A stretch of 64,000 bases of DNA from Arion vulgaris (GCA_020796225.1 CM036754.1:65340000-65403999), one strand, 5' to 3'; counted from the stretch's first letter, positions 22,101 through 30,600 are shown. A program made the numbers and translations. The notes: generated from the sequence alone by a model not told the origin.

Positions 22101-24805
22101 GCTTGCTCTTCTCGATTTTCAACTTCCAATGAATTTTGCCCGGGAATGGACTTTCCAGCTTGCTCTTCTCGATTTTCAACTTCCAATGGTTCTTTTACGT
22201 GCTCAAATTGAACACGGGATCTACGTTTTATCGTCCGTCTCCGATTGGAATAGGAGTTCGATCTCATCTACACTGAGATCAGGGATCTCAGGAAAAATAT
22301 CCATATGGTTCCACGAGGGAGCGAACCTGGTACCTTTGGCACGAGAGACGAGTACCTAACCTCTATGCCACAGATTTTAGTACTAATGTGGATTTGTTGA
22401 ATGGGGACAAAGCACAGAGAAATGTTATCAATTTATAAAAGAGGCGGTCATCATTTTGTGGAGATGTTATGAGGAAGGCAGGTCTAGAACACATTGTGAT
22501 AACCGGTAAAATCGAGGGGAGACGGGACAGAGGAAGACAGGGAGAGAGAAAAATTGGGATAGCCTGACTTCATGGTATGGTAGAGCGTCAACATCTGAGA
22601 TGATAGCAAACATCAGAGACAGCGATTTGTGGAGATCCATGATTGCCTACGCCAACCGGCACGGCACCTGTTGATGATATATAATTTCTGTTTGATATCT
22701 TAGATGTCTGGATTTATTTTCTGTTCCGTTTTTTAATGATTTTGTGAAATGTTAGCTAATCAAACGTTTTCATTTCAGATCAAATAACTCGTCCAAGAAG
22801 GCGTAGAGATAATGGGGGTGCACTACAAGAACATTCTGTCGAAAATGGCGAGCGTAGTTTGGTGCCTCTTCCACATCATCATGAGCAGACATCATCCACC
22901 TATTCTCTATTTACTCATAGTGTTGATGGATCAAGGAGGAACTACTGTTTACCTGTCTCCTATCATTCTAAGTATGTGCCTCATCATCGTCTGCCAGCTA
23001 GCACAGCTTCGACCTACGTCCATATTTGCCCATCATGCAGAGGAACTTTAGGTTCTGCACCCTCGTCCAGTTGTTCATATCTTGGGTCAAGGTCAGAAAC
23101 TGTGAGATCATGTGATCACATGTCAGAGGTCATATCTCCAGACACTAGTAGGCGTTGTTCTTGTATACTGGAATATTCTGACCGACATGTAAGGGCGTCA
23201 ACTGTGCCTTGTTTAACGTTTAAACCCCTCGTTACCCCGTCTTCCTACCTCAACTTCTCCTCGTCACATACTCAGGTATATCCGTCACAATCAACTGTTC
23301 CCGTCTGCACAGATTCGTATCATCAGCACCCTGTAACAATGTGCACATATCATGCAGCACAGCTGTACATCCCGTTGCCACATCGAGGCCAAAGTCAAAC
23401 ATCGTTAGTACAGCCTCATTTAACTGTAATAACAAATACCCGGATTGAGCAACAAGAAGCAGTTAAATTTGCCAGCACTTCTGCAGTCTACGGATCATGT
23501 TCTTCTGATGTAAACCCCAGTGAGACATCAGGAGACTGCGACTGCTTTCGAAACTCGTACGCTTCAGCCAATGCACTTGGCAGTAACAGGAGTACATATG
23601 GTAGTAGCAGACACAAGGATTCAGGAGACATCAGTAGTTTTGATTCCAACATTTACTGTGGCAAAGGATCGTTCAGCTCCAGCGATGAAAGGATTGAAAA
23701 CAGTAATTTAAGTAATAAAAAGACAACATCTCTTACACAGGGTCACAGAAGTAGTAACAAAAATAATTCATCATTACATCATCATTCGTCTAGGTCAAGT
23801 TGCTCTTCAACTTATGGAGATAAAATGTTATTTCAAAGGGAGATAACAAAGAAAATGTTAATTGAACCAGTAAGAAAGTTTGAGTGTAAAGATTCAACGT
23901 CCTCCTTGTGTTTGTCAGACGCAAGCACAGGGACATGTTCGGGGGATTCATCTTCCTTTTCGTCACTTCCACGATTTTATGGATGCAGAAGTTGTAGCCA
24001 GTCCCTAGAGGAAAATACTGACAACGATGGAGGTTGTAATGGGGGCTGTGCTAGTGGGGATCTTTCAGAAGGTGGAGGTGAGGATATTGCTTTGCACACT
24101 TCAGATAGTGATGGCAGCAGGCATATGTTTGTTAGATCAAATCAAACAAAAGAAAAGTCTTTGTATACATTTTCATCACACCCTGAAGGCGCACATCAAC
24201 ATACATACATCGCCTCAAGTCACATGACATCCAAAAATAACTTCAAGTGGTGTCAGAAGCAAAAAGATGTATCCCTTACAGCATTAAAACGCGACAAAAC
24301 ATTACCCCACAGACAAATTCCCACACCATGTGTGGTCAAACTTAGCAGCACGAACTCTGTAGTAACTGCTACCAATCTTCTGGCAGGTAGCAGTGAACCC
24401 AGCAGCATCTCATCTCAAAAACTACAACCATTGTACAAAGAATCATCATCGCCATCATTCCGACATAATTTAATTCAGCATCATCCAGAAACAACTAACA
24501 CATCTCAATTTTCAACTGCTCGATATGTACAGTCAAAGAAGCGATACTTCTCCAGTGTTCTCCCTAGAAGGATTAACAAAAACGATTATCTAGTCAACCC
24601 TCACAGTATTGTTCAGCAAAACATCCATCCCCAGTCTGCACACATGGGATCTGTCACATCCCATCCCCTAAGTCATCATCATTGTCATCTTTGTCAAACG
24701 ACTACAAGAGAATCCATGGTCATACATAAACACGCATCTTCATCACCATCACAACCGTCAGTGGTACTGTTAACTGAACCTCAAGGTAACATTATTATTG
24801 AATAA
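7018..24805 (+). CDS. ZNRF3: ZNRF3/RNF43-like transmembrane E3 ubiquitin ligase, 5' partial, four exons
   Basis: Joined exons 7018-7104, 12909-12938, 16021-16294 and 22779-24805 give 2418 nt (805 codons plus stop) with consistent phases (0, 0, 1). Order: ectodomain end with TM helix, basic juxtamembrane stretch, RING-H2, then a 675-residue Ser/His-rich tail. In vertebrates ZNRF3 and RNF43 ubiquitinate Frizzled and LRP6, clearing Wnt receptors from the plasma membrane; R-spondin and LGR4/5 counteract this, and Dishevelled binds the tail. The tail here shares the VYGSCS motif with vertebrate ZNRF3. The signal peptide and PA domain are expected upstream but not found. Introns of 5.8, 3.1 and 6.5 kb are repeat-filled. 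A ZNRF3-versus-RNF43 assignment is not possible; most likely this is the single pre-duplication orthologue. Confidence 0.88.
7120..7225. mobile_element. Retroelement fragment (AGTGAGCTGACACTGACCAAG type)
   Basis: The stretch around 7168-7210 (GAGCTGACACTGACCAAGATC) matches 39735-39790 (GAGCTGGCACTAATCAAGATC). It is probably a LINE 5' piece. No coding frame is supported. Confidence 0.45.
7232..7478 (-). mobile_element. Short interspersed element, family B
   Basis: On the - strand this is a roughly 245-bp unit starting near GGGAGCAAAGAATAGTA, through CGTAAGAGGCGACTGAGG-like, AAATCGGATGTG and GTGATCTGAGCC-like blocks, to a TTCGAAGAAG(GAA)n end. Other copies: 9907 (+), 34695 (+), 49762 (-), 50318 (+), 52431 (+, truncated), 56468 (-), 61332 (-) and 63862 (+). 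The GAA-repeat end is the same as that of several LINE fragments here, suggesting LINE-driven mobilisation. Confidence 0.85.
7885..8240 (+). mobile_element. SINE family C body followed by a second SINE body
   Basis: 7887-8018 matches the family C body (GTTGCCGGAGCTACGGAGTT to AATGAAGTCAATCC). 8020-8240 (ATGGCAAACTACTGAACGTA, then GGATATGCCACGA) matches the - strand SINE at 37690-37985. The small frame at 8153 falls within this repeat and is not a gene. Confidence 0.65.
8333..8494. mobile_element. hAT-type MITE, solo copy 1
   Basis: Terminal inverted repeats CAGTGGCGGCTCGT / ACGAGCCGCCACTG flank about 135 bp with no coding. The 8-bp target duplication CCGTGGAT is perfect (8325-8332 and 8495-8502), as for hAT transposition. 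The element interrupts an older tRNA-like SINE on the - strand (about 8570 down to 8250). Copies 2 and 3 are at 29543 and 31064; a remnant is at 21650-21735. Confidence 0.92.
8503..8984. other. Intronic sequence with a tRNA-like SINE head, otherwise unrecognised
   Basis: 8503-8570 on the - strand resembles a tRNA-derived head (CCGAATGGATTAGAGC as A box). From 8570 to 8984 I see nothing defined. The open frame at 8809-9003 has no family features and runs into the 25-bp array. Confidence 0.4.
8985..12190. repeat. 25-bp minisatellite array, about 115 units, split by a SINE
   Basis: Unit TGATGGAACAGGAGATCAGT then CGTTG. Before 9897 most units are GAATAAGAG/GAATAGGAG with CGTTG; after 10156 most are GAACAGGAG with CATTG. 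Shorter 20-21-bp units lacking GGAGA recur in both parts. Towards 12190 units become truncated and irregular. It lies in the intron between the TM exon and the 30-nt exon of the ZNRF3-like gene. Non-coding. Confidence 0.95.
9907..10156 (+). mobile_element. Family B short interspersed element within the 25-bp array
   Basis: Full-length copy from GGGGCGCGCATGGGGAGCAA to the (AAG)n tail at 10142-10155, after which the array resumes as TTGTTGTGATGGAAC. The unit types on its two sides differ, so the array kept evolving after insertion or the element sits at an existing subtype boundary. Confidence 0.9.
12270..12620 (-). pseudogene. LINE ORF2 C-terminal fragment
   Basis: The - frame reads [20 protein letters not shown] then GHISILP, and later [11 protein letters not shown]. 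This is the KWFGH...GRPRxRW signature of a non-LTR retrotransposon C-terminus. Truncated upstream. A related fragment lies at 54640-54870. Confidence 0.75.
12655..12865. repeat. Short 25/50-bp tandem repeat (GTTGTGATCACCTTCC)
   Basis: Units of GTTGTGATCACCTTCC followed by ATTTTCTAT, with an alternate GTAGTCACAGTTACCACT half, occur about seven times. The array ends some 45 bp before the acceptor of the 30-nt exon. Confidence 0.75.
12909..12938 (+). CDS. ZNRF3: ZNRF3-like 30-nt microexon, juxtamembrane
   Basis: Acceptor ACAATCTGCAG, donor CAA|GTAAGTA; ten codons [10 protein letters not shown], phase 0 at both ends. The position, basic character and K-L-K.R.R pattern match the KIKLKQRRSQN stretch just after the TM helix of vertebrate ZNRF3. 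That correspondence and the shared phase are what support so small an exon. Confidence 0.78.
13318..13645 (+). pseudogene. LINE ORF2 C-terminal fragment with TTGA tail
   Basis: [20 protein letters not shown], then [20 protein letters not shown], is the end of a non-LTR retrotransposon ORF (FFGHIMRR...TGKI.GRR). Frame breaks follow. The CTACGC...GGCACTTGATTGATTGATC end at 13604-13640 supplies a TTGA-repeat tail. Related copies: 22395 and 49380. Confidence 0.75.
13640..14330 (-). pseudogene. LINE RNase H C-terminus and RT tail fragments
   Basis: At 14242-13796 (-) the frame holds [20 protein letters not shown], the H..GN..AD motif at the end of RNase H domains of non-LTR elements. It ends [18 protein letters not shown], a Cys-rich tail also seen at 29900, 16440 and 35340. 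13760-13640 (-) adds an [11 protein letters not shown]-type piece of another element. Truncated at 14330. Confidence 0.85.
14400..14990 (-). pseudogene. LINE ORF2 3' fragment (RT thumb/C-terminus)
   Basis: The frame from 14966 reads [20 protein letters not shown], then [20 protein letters not shown] and [11 protein letters not shown]. These are the order and motifs of the region after the polymerase domain in RTE-like non-LTR elements. Upstream is truncated. Related + strand copies lie at 41700 and 48620. Confidence 0.85.
14991..15289. other. LINE remnant / unrecognised
   Basis: About 14991-15110 on the - strand continues the preceding LINE with broken frames. 15110-15289 shows nothing specific. 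Confidence 0.4.
15290..15735 (+). pseudogene. Two LINE 3' fragments
   Basis: 15325-15549 reads [19 protein letters not shown], then [11 protein letters not shown], matching the family at 24842 (+), 28385 (-) and 30600 (-). 15640-15720 (GACATCTGTTGGGGGGAGAC) matches 16450 and 35380, the [11 protein letters not shown] tail. Confidence 0.7.
15895..16039 (+). repeat. Threefold tandem duplication covering the RING exon acceptor
   Basis: A unit of about 45-50 bp (CATTTGATTC...TTTCAG|AC.TCT.A.AGTAATTTAA) occurs at about 15897-15940, 15947-15994 and 15998-16039. The third copy holds the used acceptor (CAATTTGCAG|ACG). The first copy keeps an AG (ACTTTCAG|ACATC at 15920). In the second the AG is replaced by AA. 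Confidence 0.75.
16021..16294 (+). CDS. ZNRF3: ZNRF3-like exon: RING-H2 domain
   Basis: Starts [14 protein letters not shown] (phase 0) and ends CKMHIS in phase 1 at TCAG|GTAAGC. The RING is CAIC, 14 residues, C-E-H, two residues, H, two residues, C, ten residues, CPLC: the C3H2C3 arrangement with exact family spacing. [17 protein letters not shown] corresponds to VIPCTHRFH.KCVDPWL of vertebrate ZNRF3, including the E2-contacting Ile, Trp and Leu. All eight zinc ligands are intact, so this RING should be active. The Ser-rich linker [13 protein letters not shown] precedes the domain as in the family. Confidence 0.93.
16360..16725 (+). mobile_element. Composite LINE tail / SINE F body
   Basis: 16417-16510 carries the [16 protein letters not shown]ys-rich tail. 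16580-16725 (CCAGACATGCTCTGGGAAAG to CCACGAGGTATGAAAGGATT) is about 90% identical by eye to 62546-62690, where it follows a tRNA-like head. The open frames here are repeat-derived. Confidence 0.7.
16784..21675. repeat. 86-bp satellite array, about 57 units
   Basis: The monomer starts TTAGCAGTTGTCTGGCAGCA and ends CAGTGACGAATCGTGATCAT plus TTTTTG. Units are nearly identical. Diagnostic variants are TTTGTG for TTTTTG, CATTCTAC for CATGCTAC, a 2-bp loss (TAACAGTAAA) and GTGGCGAAT for GTGACGAAT. The first 27 bp from CAGTGACG correspond to the left end of the hAT MITE present at 8333, 29543 and 31064. Inside the last ZNRF3-like intron. No coding frame. Confidence 0.97.
21650..21735 (+). mobile_element. 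Truncated hAT MITE at the array's right edge
   Basis: After the last monomer the sequence does not return to the satellite. It continues as the MITE interior: ATTTGTGGGGTCAAACA, TTTCGGAAAAATCCTGG, TTAGGTTAGGTT. It is cut off by the TTGA-repeat tail of the next SINE, and the right terminal repeat is absent. Confidence 0.85.
21736..22375 (-). mobile_element. tRNA-derived SINE family D with internal 57-bp x4 duplication
   Basis: On the - strand a tRNA-like head (A box TGGCATAGAGGTTAGGT, B box CCAGGTTCGCTCCC) lies at 22375-22315. A body and a (TCAA)n tail at 21790-21736 follow. Between 21955 and 22190 a 57-bp segment (ATGAATTTTGCTCGGGAATG on +) is tandemly present four times; copies at 27300 and 34098 have it once. 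The 57-bp length keeps frames open on both strands, which explains the repetitive open frames there. Confidence 0.85.
22395..22672 (+). pseudogene. LINE ORF2 C-terminal fragment
   Basis: Broken frames read [19 protein letters not shown], then [15 protein letters not shown], the terminal segment of the same family as 13318 and 49380. It ends with CACCTGTTGATGAT, 107 bp before the last ZNRF3-like exon. Confidence 0.75.
22779..24805 (+). CDS. ZNRF3: ZNRF3-like last large exon: Ser-rich cytoplasmic tail
   Basis: Acceptor GTTTTCATTTCAG|AT, phase 1, so the junction codon is GAT; stop TAA at 24803-24805. 674 residues beginning [14 protein letters not shown]. His-rich patches, Ser/Thr/Cys-rich stretches, and [10 protein letters not shown] (near 23490), matching the VYGSCS block in the Dishevelled-interacting part of vertebrate ZNRF3, followed by a Ser/Asp/Gly-rich acidic region. 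Length and composition fit the family; most of it is probably disordered. No frame breaks over 2 kb, in contrast to all the repeats around. A cryptic donor at 24785 raises the possibility of a further terminal exon. Confidence 0.9.
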
Positions 24806-24819
24806 TTTTAATTTTTGTT

Positions 24820-24825
24820 AATAAA
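24820..24825 (+). other. Candidate polyadenylation signal AATAAA
   Basis: AATAAA lies 15 bp after the stop codon. A LINE fragment starts about 20 bp further on, so a short 3' UTR would end here. A second AATAAA at 32057 would serve if splicing continues to 31747. Confidence 0.45.
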
Positions 24826-24841
24826 ATGTTTAGTAATAGTT

Positions 24842-25200
24842 TAAGAGAAATGTCTGGTCAAGCACTAGTAACAACTGTTTAGTAATGGTTTGATGTATGG
24901 GTGTGAAGCATGGACATTTAACAAGGCGGTTGGAAAACATATATCTGCTTTTGAATATAAGTGTTACAGAAGAGTCCTCCGTATATCATGGACAGAGAAG
25001 AGAACAAATAGATCTATCTAAAAAGAACTCAAAATCGAAGAAAACTGGCTGATGGTACAAATAAGAATGATAAAATTGAAAGTATTTTAGACATATAAAG
25101 AGACACGAAGGGCTGGAGAAGACCATAATGGAAGGAGGCATCGCGGCAAAGCGGAGAAGAGGAAGACCACGGAGAAGATGGATTCAAGATGTAACAGAGT
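24842..25200 (+). pseudogene. LINE ORF2 C-terminal fragment
   Basis: Broken + frames: YGCEAWTFNKAV, then CYRRVLRISWTEKRTNRS, then HIKRHEGLEKTIMEGG and GRPRRRWIQDVTE. The order is that of the post-RT region of a non-LTR element, with stop codons inside. It begins right after the ZNRF3-like stop codon region. Confidence 0.8.
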
Positions 25201-25201
25201 G

Positions 25202-25310
25202 CATTATTTCCAGAAACCCTTAGGATTCTTGCCGGAGCTACGGTGTTCATGCTTTGTGCAATACTTTCAGCAGATGGCGTGCCATTTCTGTGGAGAGGGA
25301 CAAAAGCAAA
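25202..25310 (+). mobile_element. SINE family C body fragment
   Basis: CTTAGGATTCTTGCCGGAGC through GATGGCGTGCCATTTCTGTG, as at 7887. No tRNA-like head. 25320-25460 on the - strand resembles the YGCEAWTFN piece of the LINE next door, giving an inverted pair. Confidence 0.65.
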
Positions 25311-25473
25311 ACATGATTAGAGAAAAGAAAGAAAGAAAATATGTGATTTACCATTGCTTCGTTAAATGTCCATGTTTCACACCCATATGTTGCCACCTGG
25401 AATATGCATACTCTTAGTATTCTAATATCTGTACAAGAGATAATTGTTGAATATATAGACACTGATTGTTTGA

Positions 25474-26515
25474 TTGATTAAACGTACAAGTCTAAACCAC
25501 AAAGCAAAAGAAATAGAAAAGTCATACTTGGAACTACTAAATCTTAATTCCATACCAGAAGAATTACTTTTTGATCACTGGGAACCAGACTCAGTAGCAC
25601 TAAACCTCTCAACCTCCATCCCTAAATTATTAAGCAAAGATGCCGAGCCTAATCTAGTGAAGAAAGCAACTACAATGGAACATCTTCATTGCATGTTTCC
25701 AGAAGACAGCTGGATAAGAATTTACACAGATGGATCGGCAAGGAGGCAACAATGAATGGTGGAGCAGGAGTGTACATTAGGCACCCAGATGCTACTACTG
25801 TGTCTCTAGCGGCCCCTACTGGAAGAATATGTTCCAACTACAAAGCATAACTCTTAGCCCTTCTGATGGCAGCACAACACATGAATAAGCTGCAAGCATC
25901 TGCAGACAAGATGGTATTTCTTACAGACTCACTGTTAGCTATACAAGCCCTGGAGGTTAAATCCGCTGATAGCACAGTACAAAATCTAAAAAAGAACTTG
26001 CTCAGCTTTCAGAAAGGCAGAAATTCACTTGCAGTGGATTCCATCTCACTGGCATTGCAGGCAATGAGAGTGCCGATGTCTTAGCTAAGGAGGGCAGTGC
26101 CAAAGAGCAAATTTACCAACTCTTGTCTTTTCAATAGGTCAAAACCCTCATACAGAGAAAATCTGCAGTAGACTTTAAGACAAACACTGGATATGATTAT
26201 GGAAAAGACTCCTCAAAGACCTAAGCAGAACAGACAAGGTCATTATATTTCGACTACGCACCGGACACTGCAGACTCAACAAACACTTATATAGACTAGA
26301 ATAAGTCAAACAGCTCTCTGCCAGTGTCAGCAGGCGGAACAGACACCAGAGCATATCCTGCAAGACTGTCCTCTCCTGTGTGAGCTGAGAAGCAACATGT
26401 GGCCACACCTAGTCGACCTGAAAACTAAGCTTTGAGGAAACCTGACAGACTTGAAGCTGACTGCCCAGTTTGTGGTCCACAGTAAATTAAGCGCATGACC
26501 AGAGATCGCTGAAGA
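25474..26515 (+). pseudogene. LINE RNase H domain, decayed
   Basis: The frame at 25474-25755 contains MFPEDSWIRIYTDGSA, where TDGSA carries the first catalytic Asp of RNase H. The next frame holds KMVFLTDSLLAIQALE with the second catalytic Asp. A third gives IIFRLRTGHCRLNKH and a Cys-rich, HILQDC-type end. At least three frame breaks. Domain order matches the C-terminal RNase H of CR1/I-type non-LTR elements. Confidence 0.87.
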
Positions 26516-26529
26516 AGAAGATTGGTTGA

Positions 26530-27295
26530 TTTGAGTTATTAGTGCTTAAACTCTCAAAGAAAGTGACGGTCACGAAAGCGATTGCCACAGGTAAGTACTT
26601 GAATAACTACCGGGCAGAGGCAGTGGCAATACGAACAGCGGCTGAAATGATCCTAGAGAGAAGAGGCACCTCTCGCAACAAAATCGTGATATTCACCGAT
26701 GCTCTATCGGTCATCATGGCACTTAAAAGTGTAGGCAAAACAGAGCTCAATGAGCTGAAAGCGACCCTCGATGCACTAGTGTACTCACTTACAACGTACC
26801 GTCATTCAGTGTATACCATCACACTGCAATATAAGCGAAATGAACAACTGACAAGCTAGCTAAAGAAGGATAGCGACTACCGCAGACTGATCTCGAGATC
26901 AGTTATGAGGAAACCAGAACAACCATCGACTGACAGTGTAAAGACAAATGGTCGAAAGACCATCTACAGTACAACAACAGCAACGGGTACTATGGTCTAT
27001 CTCGTAACGAACAAGGTGCTATATTCCGCCTCCGTACCGGCCACAACAAGCTTCGCGCCCACATGTTTAACAAATTCAAAATTGGCACAACTAGCCTGTG
27101 CCCCTGCGAAAAGGCGGACATGACGGCAGAGCACATACTGCAAGATTGCCAATTTATAGCAGGCCTAAAAAAAAACCTGGTCCGAAAACACAGAACTTCG
27201 CGAGAAGCTGTACGGAGGGACGGAGTCCCTTAAAACCATGGTAGCATTCATGATAAAATCTGGTTCATCGGTCTAGGCGGGGATCGAGAGAGATT
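26530..27295 (+). pseudogene. Second LINE RNase H domain, decayed
   Basis: NNYRAEAVAIRTAAEMILER, with the RNase H Glu, then KIVIFTDALSVIMALKS with a catalytic Asp. Then, after frame breaks, FRLRTGHNKLRAHMFNKFKI and CPCEKADMTAEHILQDC. It belongs to a different family from the unit just upstream. Same orientation, directly adjacent. Confidence 0.87.
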
Positions 27296-27575
27296 GAGTT
27301 ATTGATTGATTGATAGGACCATCATCATTGCACTTCGGTAAGTGACCATGTATGCGCCGATCTGTTTCTTACACAGGAAGATCTCAGTGACACAAACTAC
27401 ATAGCACAGGCTAGGGTCCCCGATGTCATTTTTGAAGACGTTAAAAATATTTTGTACGTATTTTAAAAAATCTTTCTATAGAATTTTGCCATGGTAGCGG
27501 TTTTCCAGCCTGTTCTTCGCGATTTTTAACTGCCAATGGTTTTTTTACGTGCTCGAATTGAACACTATTTCAAGC
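27296..27575 (-). mobile_element. SINE family D, truncated at its 5' (tRNA) end
   Basis: The (TTGA)n tail at 27300 and the body ATCATTGCACTTCGGTAAGT to TTCTTTTTTACGTGCTCGAATTG match 21736-22210. Only one copy of the 57-bp segment. The tRNA-like head is missing. Confidence 0.75.
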
Positions 27576-28384
27576 GAACGAAAGGAAGGACACAGTGCCG
27601 TGCCGTGCTATGATATAGATATGCGGCCGCATCAGGCGGAACCATAAGTGGGGCGGCATAAGCAGCAAAATCAACACCACAATTGAAGGTTATTTAAAAG
27701 AAAAAAAATTTCAGATGCGGCATTTCGAAGACTTGCATCATACTGAGAAAATATACCGCAGGGCCCTGGAAGGACACCATTTATTAATCATATTCAACTA
27801 TCTTTAACTAAATATATCGTCGTATTTATTGTGTTTTATCATGCAGGTTAGAATCCTTTAAAGAAAGTTGTAGTTGTACTATCTCTCAATGAAGGAGTGC
27901 TTCCCACAACTTAATTTTTGCGGTTTCTCAAACCCGTGTGATATCTACGTGCGCAACAGTGACCTTGTCCTAACAGGACACTTGACTTAACTGTGGGTCT
28001 CTGCAATTAGCTCCCCTTTGATGCTTGAAGAGCATTCTTGAACAAACTCAAAATGGAAAGATCACTTCAAATTCTGTGTCTGCACTTCTTGAAGCGTCTC
28101 TTGGCTTTATCTTAAAGGTTGTTTTTGGCTACAATCATAAACTACTGTAGCAAACAAGCCAACCATATTAGAATAACTTAGAAAGTTATAATAGGAGAAT
28201 TTATGGATTTCTTGACAGAATCGTTCGAGATATTACTATTATTATTATTATGAAATAAAATGTATGTTCTTGTTGATCATAAAACTAACAATCAAACTTG
28301 TGGTGAATCCTTGTTTAACCCTTTCGTTCCTCTGAGCAGATGTACAGGCTAGTGATTATTTTTAAGATGACGGAAAGCCTATAT
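27576..28384. other. Unrecognised intergenic sequence
   Basis: No gene or named repeat. 27590-27770 has CAGTGCCGTGCCGTGCTATG and GCGGCATAAGC, perhaps an old DNA element. The rest is A/T-rich. Confidence 0.4.
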
Positions 28385-28850
28385 AGTGACTAAGTCCGTT
28401 TCATCAACAAATAGATTGTTCTGAGCAGAACTTTGTCACACTAACAGTCATTTTAAATCTCTCTCTCTCAGAGACCAGATGTCCCCCCTCTGCAGAAATC
28501 ACACACAAATCGCCAGTTACATTCTGAAACCAAATTGGTTTCTCCCAACCATTCGTATCTTTTTATATGTCTAAAATACTTCAATTTTGTCATTCTTATT
28601 TATAGCATTAGCCAGTATCTTTTTTATTTTGAGTTCTTTCTGGATATATCTATTTGTTCTGTTCTCTGTACATGATAAACTGAGGACTCTTATGTAGCAA
28701 TTATATTCACACATATGTTTTTCCACTGCCTTGTTAAATGTCCATGCTTCTAACTCATACGTTGCCACTGGAAATCTCAATGCTTTCATCAATCTGATTT
28801 TTGTTTTCCTATCAGTCTCATTCCATACTGTTCTTAGTTAATAAATTTGT
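28385..28850 (-). pseudogene. LINE ORF2 C-terminal fragment
   Basis: The - frame from 28792 reads MKALRFPVATYELEAWTFNK and CYIRVLSLSCTENRTNRYIQ, matching 24842. The 3' end near 28390 (TTGTTCTGAGCAGAACTTTG on +) is shared with 6650, 31280 and 61222. Confidence 0.8.
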
Positions 28851-28949
28851 TGTAATACATTGTTTATTTTCTTTAAATTTCCTTCATCCTATGTTGTCAA
28901 TAGTTATTGTTTTACAACGGTAGACATAAGGTTACGGTGACTGTAATAG

Positions 28950-29300
28950 AGACAATGACTAAGGTCGTGGACTAGTACGGACTCTGCCAGGAAAGAAAGA
29001 AATGGCAGACAAATAACCTCCACAGTTTTCATGCAACATAAACAAAGAACGGCTGGTCAAAGACAGGCAAACATGGCGAGCGGCAATGAGGGGCAGCTCA
29101 TAAAGTAAAGAAGAAAACACTATCACATATGGAGACAAAAGAAAGGGCAGAGAGAACATCTACCAGCTCGTCTCCAGTTTTACCTGCAGCAACTGTGGCA
29201 AGGATTGCAACTCCAGAATAGGCCATTACAGTCACAAGAAACGTTGTGATTCAGCGCAGAACATACTACGTGACGCAAAACCTATTGTCTCCTGAGACAA
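28950..29300 (+). pseudogene. LINE ORF C-terminus with C2H2-like zinc finger
   Basis: At about 29163-29255 the frame reads YQLVSSFTCSNCGKDCNSR, then IGHYSHKKRCD. This is a Cys-x2-Cys...His-x4-5-Cys finger of the kind that closes one class of non-LTR ORF2 proteins. It ends SVLRDAKP-like, before a stop. The 5' part at 28950-29050 matches 31520-31580. Confidence 0.75.
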
Positions 29301-29342
29301 AGAGACCAATGAATATATAATTTATTTGGTATACATATTCAT

Positions 29343-29535
29343 CGGGGGTTATATATATATATATATATACGACGTTAAAGGGTTGAAAACTAACACTGTT
29401 GTATAAAGACGAATTTATTTAAAAAACAACACGACATGCTAAATCAAGGTTATATTATGTTACAAGTTAAGTTTCACAATAAGGAATATCAGTATTATTA
29501 ACATTTTTCATCAATAAATAACCAAGGACTCATAG
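29343..29535. mobile_element. Interspersed repeat, inverted copy of 45430-45600
   Basis: AAATCAAGGTTATATTATGTT to TTTTTCATCAATAAATAACC is the reverse complement of 45440-45560. A (TA)n run sits at 29352-29370. The family is unnamed and has no coding frame. MITE copy 2 inserted at its right side. Confidence 0.65.
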
Positions 29536-29542
29536 AATTTAG

Positions 29543-29707
29543 CAGTGGCGGCTCGTGATCATTTTTGTTGGTGGGGCCAGACAGAGATTTTCGGAAAAAC
29601 CTTGGTTTCGGTTAGCTTATATTTTAATGTACAAAATAATAAATACACGTTCACCTTATTTTTGATGGGGCCCGGCCCCACTGGCCTTTAATGACGAGCC
29701 GCCATTG
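29543..29707. mobile_element. hAT-type MITE, solo copy 2
   Basis: Terminal repeats CAGTGGCGGCTCGT / ACGAGCCGCCATTG and a perfect 8-bp target duplication GAATTTAG (29535-29542, 29708-29715). About 165 bp, non-coding. Confidence 0.93.
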
Positions 29708-29829
29708 GAATTTAGTAAAGTTGCAAAAAAAAAAAAAAAGCTTACAGTGTTCTATCAAACATATCTAAAACCCAGCCTCCATTAAACAGGTATTGTCCGT
29801 CTAGTTAGCCTTATGTTGCCAGGAACTAC

Positions 29830-30600
29830 GGTTCATCAATCAATATCGAGCTGGAGCTGCTGGAACGGATGGAAACTATTGGATAAATTGCGATGGAGAT
29901 CGGATTACCTATGGGCATGTCCAGAGTGCAATGAGGATATTCTAAACTGAAACTGAAAATACATTAGCATATAGAACTAGATCCTGTCCCTTGCACGTAA
30001 TCAGATGCAGGATAAACTAAAAACACTTGGAGGTCACAACAACTAGGGTTAAAGTTTCACAAGGGAAAGACAAAGATAATGAGAATTAGCCAAACAAACG
30101 ACAATCTGATCTCCCTAGGTGAAACCTCACTTCAAGAGATGGAATCATAAACATACTTGGACAGCAATGTAAACAAAGCGAGAGGAACAGATAGAGATGT
30201 CAGAATAAAAAATACAGAATGCAAGAGGATCTTTCATCGCATTAGGACATTTATGGAAGTCTAAAGAAATCAAATTAAAGAAACCATGAATATGACCATC
30301 GACGAAGTGGGTGAACTGGCTAGAGACAGAGTGAATTTCAGATGTGCTGCAAAGAGAGCAACGCCCTATAAAGGATACGCACCTTGATGATGAAAGAAAT
30401 CAAATCTAGAACCAATATTAGAACATTGAACTCCAATGTTAAAGCAGTTCTGCTGTATGGGTCAGAAACATGGAGAACGACTTGAACAATAACTAATAAT
30501 TTGCAAACATTCAGCAACTGGTGTCTGCGCAGAACAGATGGACTGAGATGGTATGATAGGGTCACAAATGATGAGCTTATGGAGAGAATGGCCCTTTATA
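29830..30600 (+). pseudogene. LINE tail plus RT-tail fragments
   Basis: 29880-29950 carries the DYLWACPECNED-type Cys-rich end. 30050-30590 in broken frames reads GKTKIMRISQTND, SLQEMESYTYL and [11 protein letters not shown]. This is the post-catalytic region of the same family as 40140-40835 (-). Stops and frameshifts throughout. Confidence 0.78.

Noticed and set aside
22859..22861. Start codon for the long 22.8-24.8 kb frame
   Set aside because: The frame is open upstream to an acceptor at 22778 and continues the RING exon in phase, so no start is needed here.
27590..27770. CAGTGCCGTGCCGTGC start as another hAT MITE
   Set aside because: No matching inverted end or target duplication could be located.
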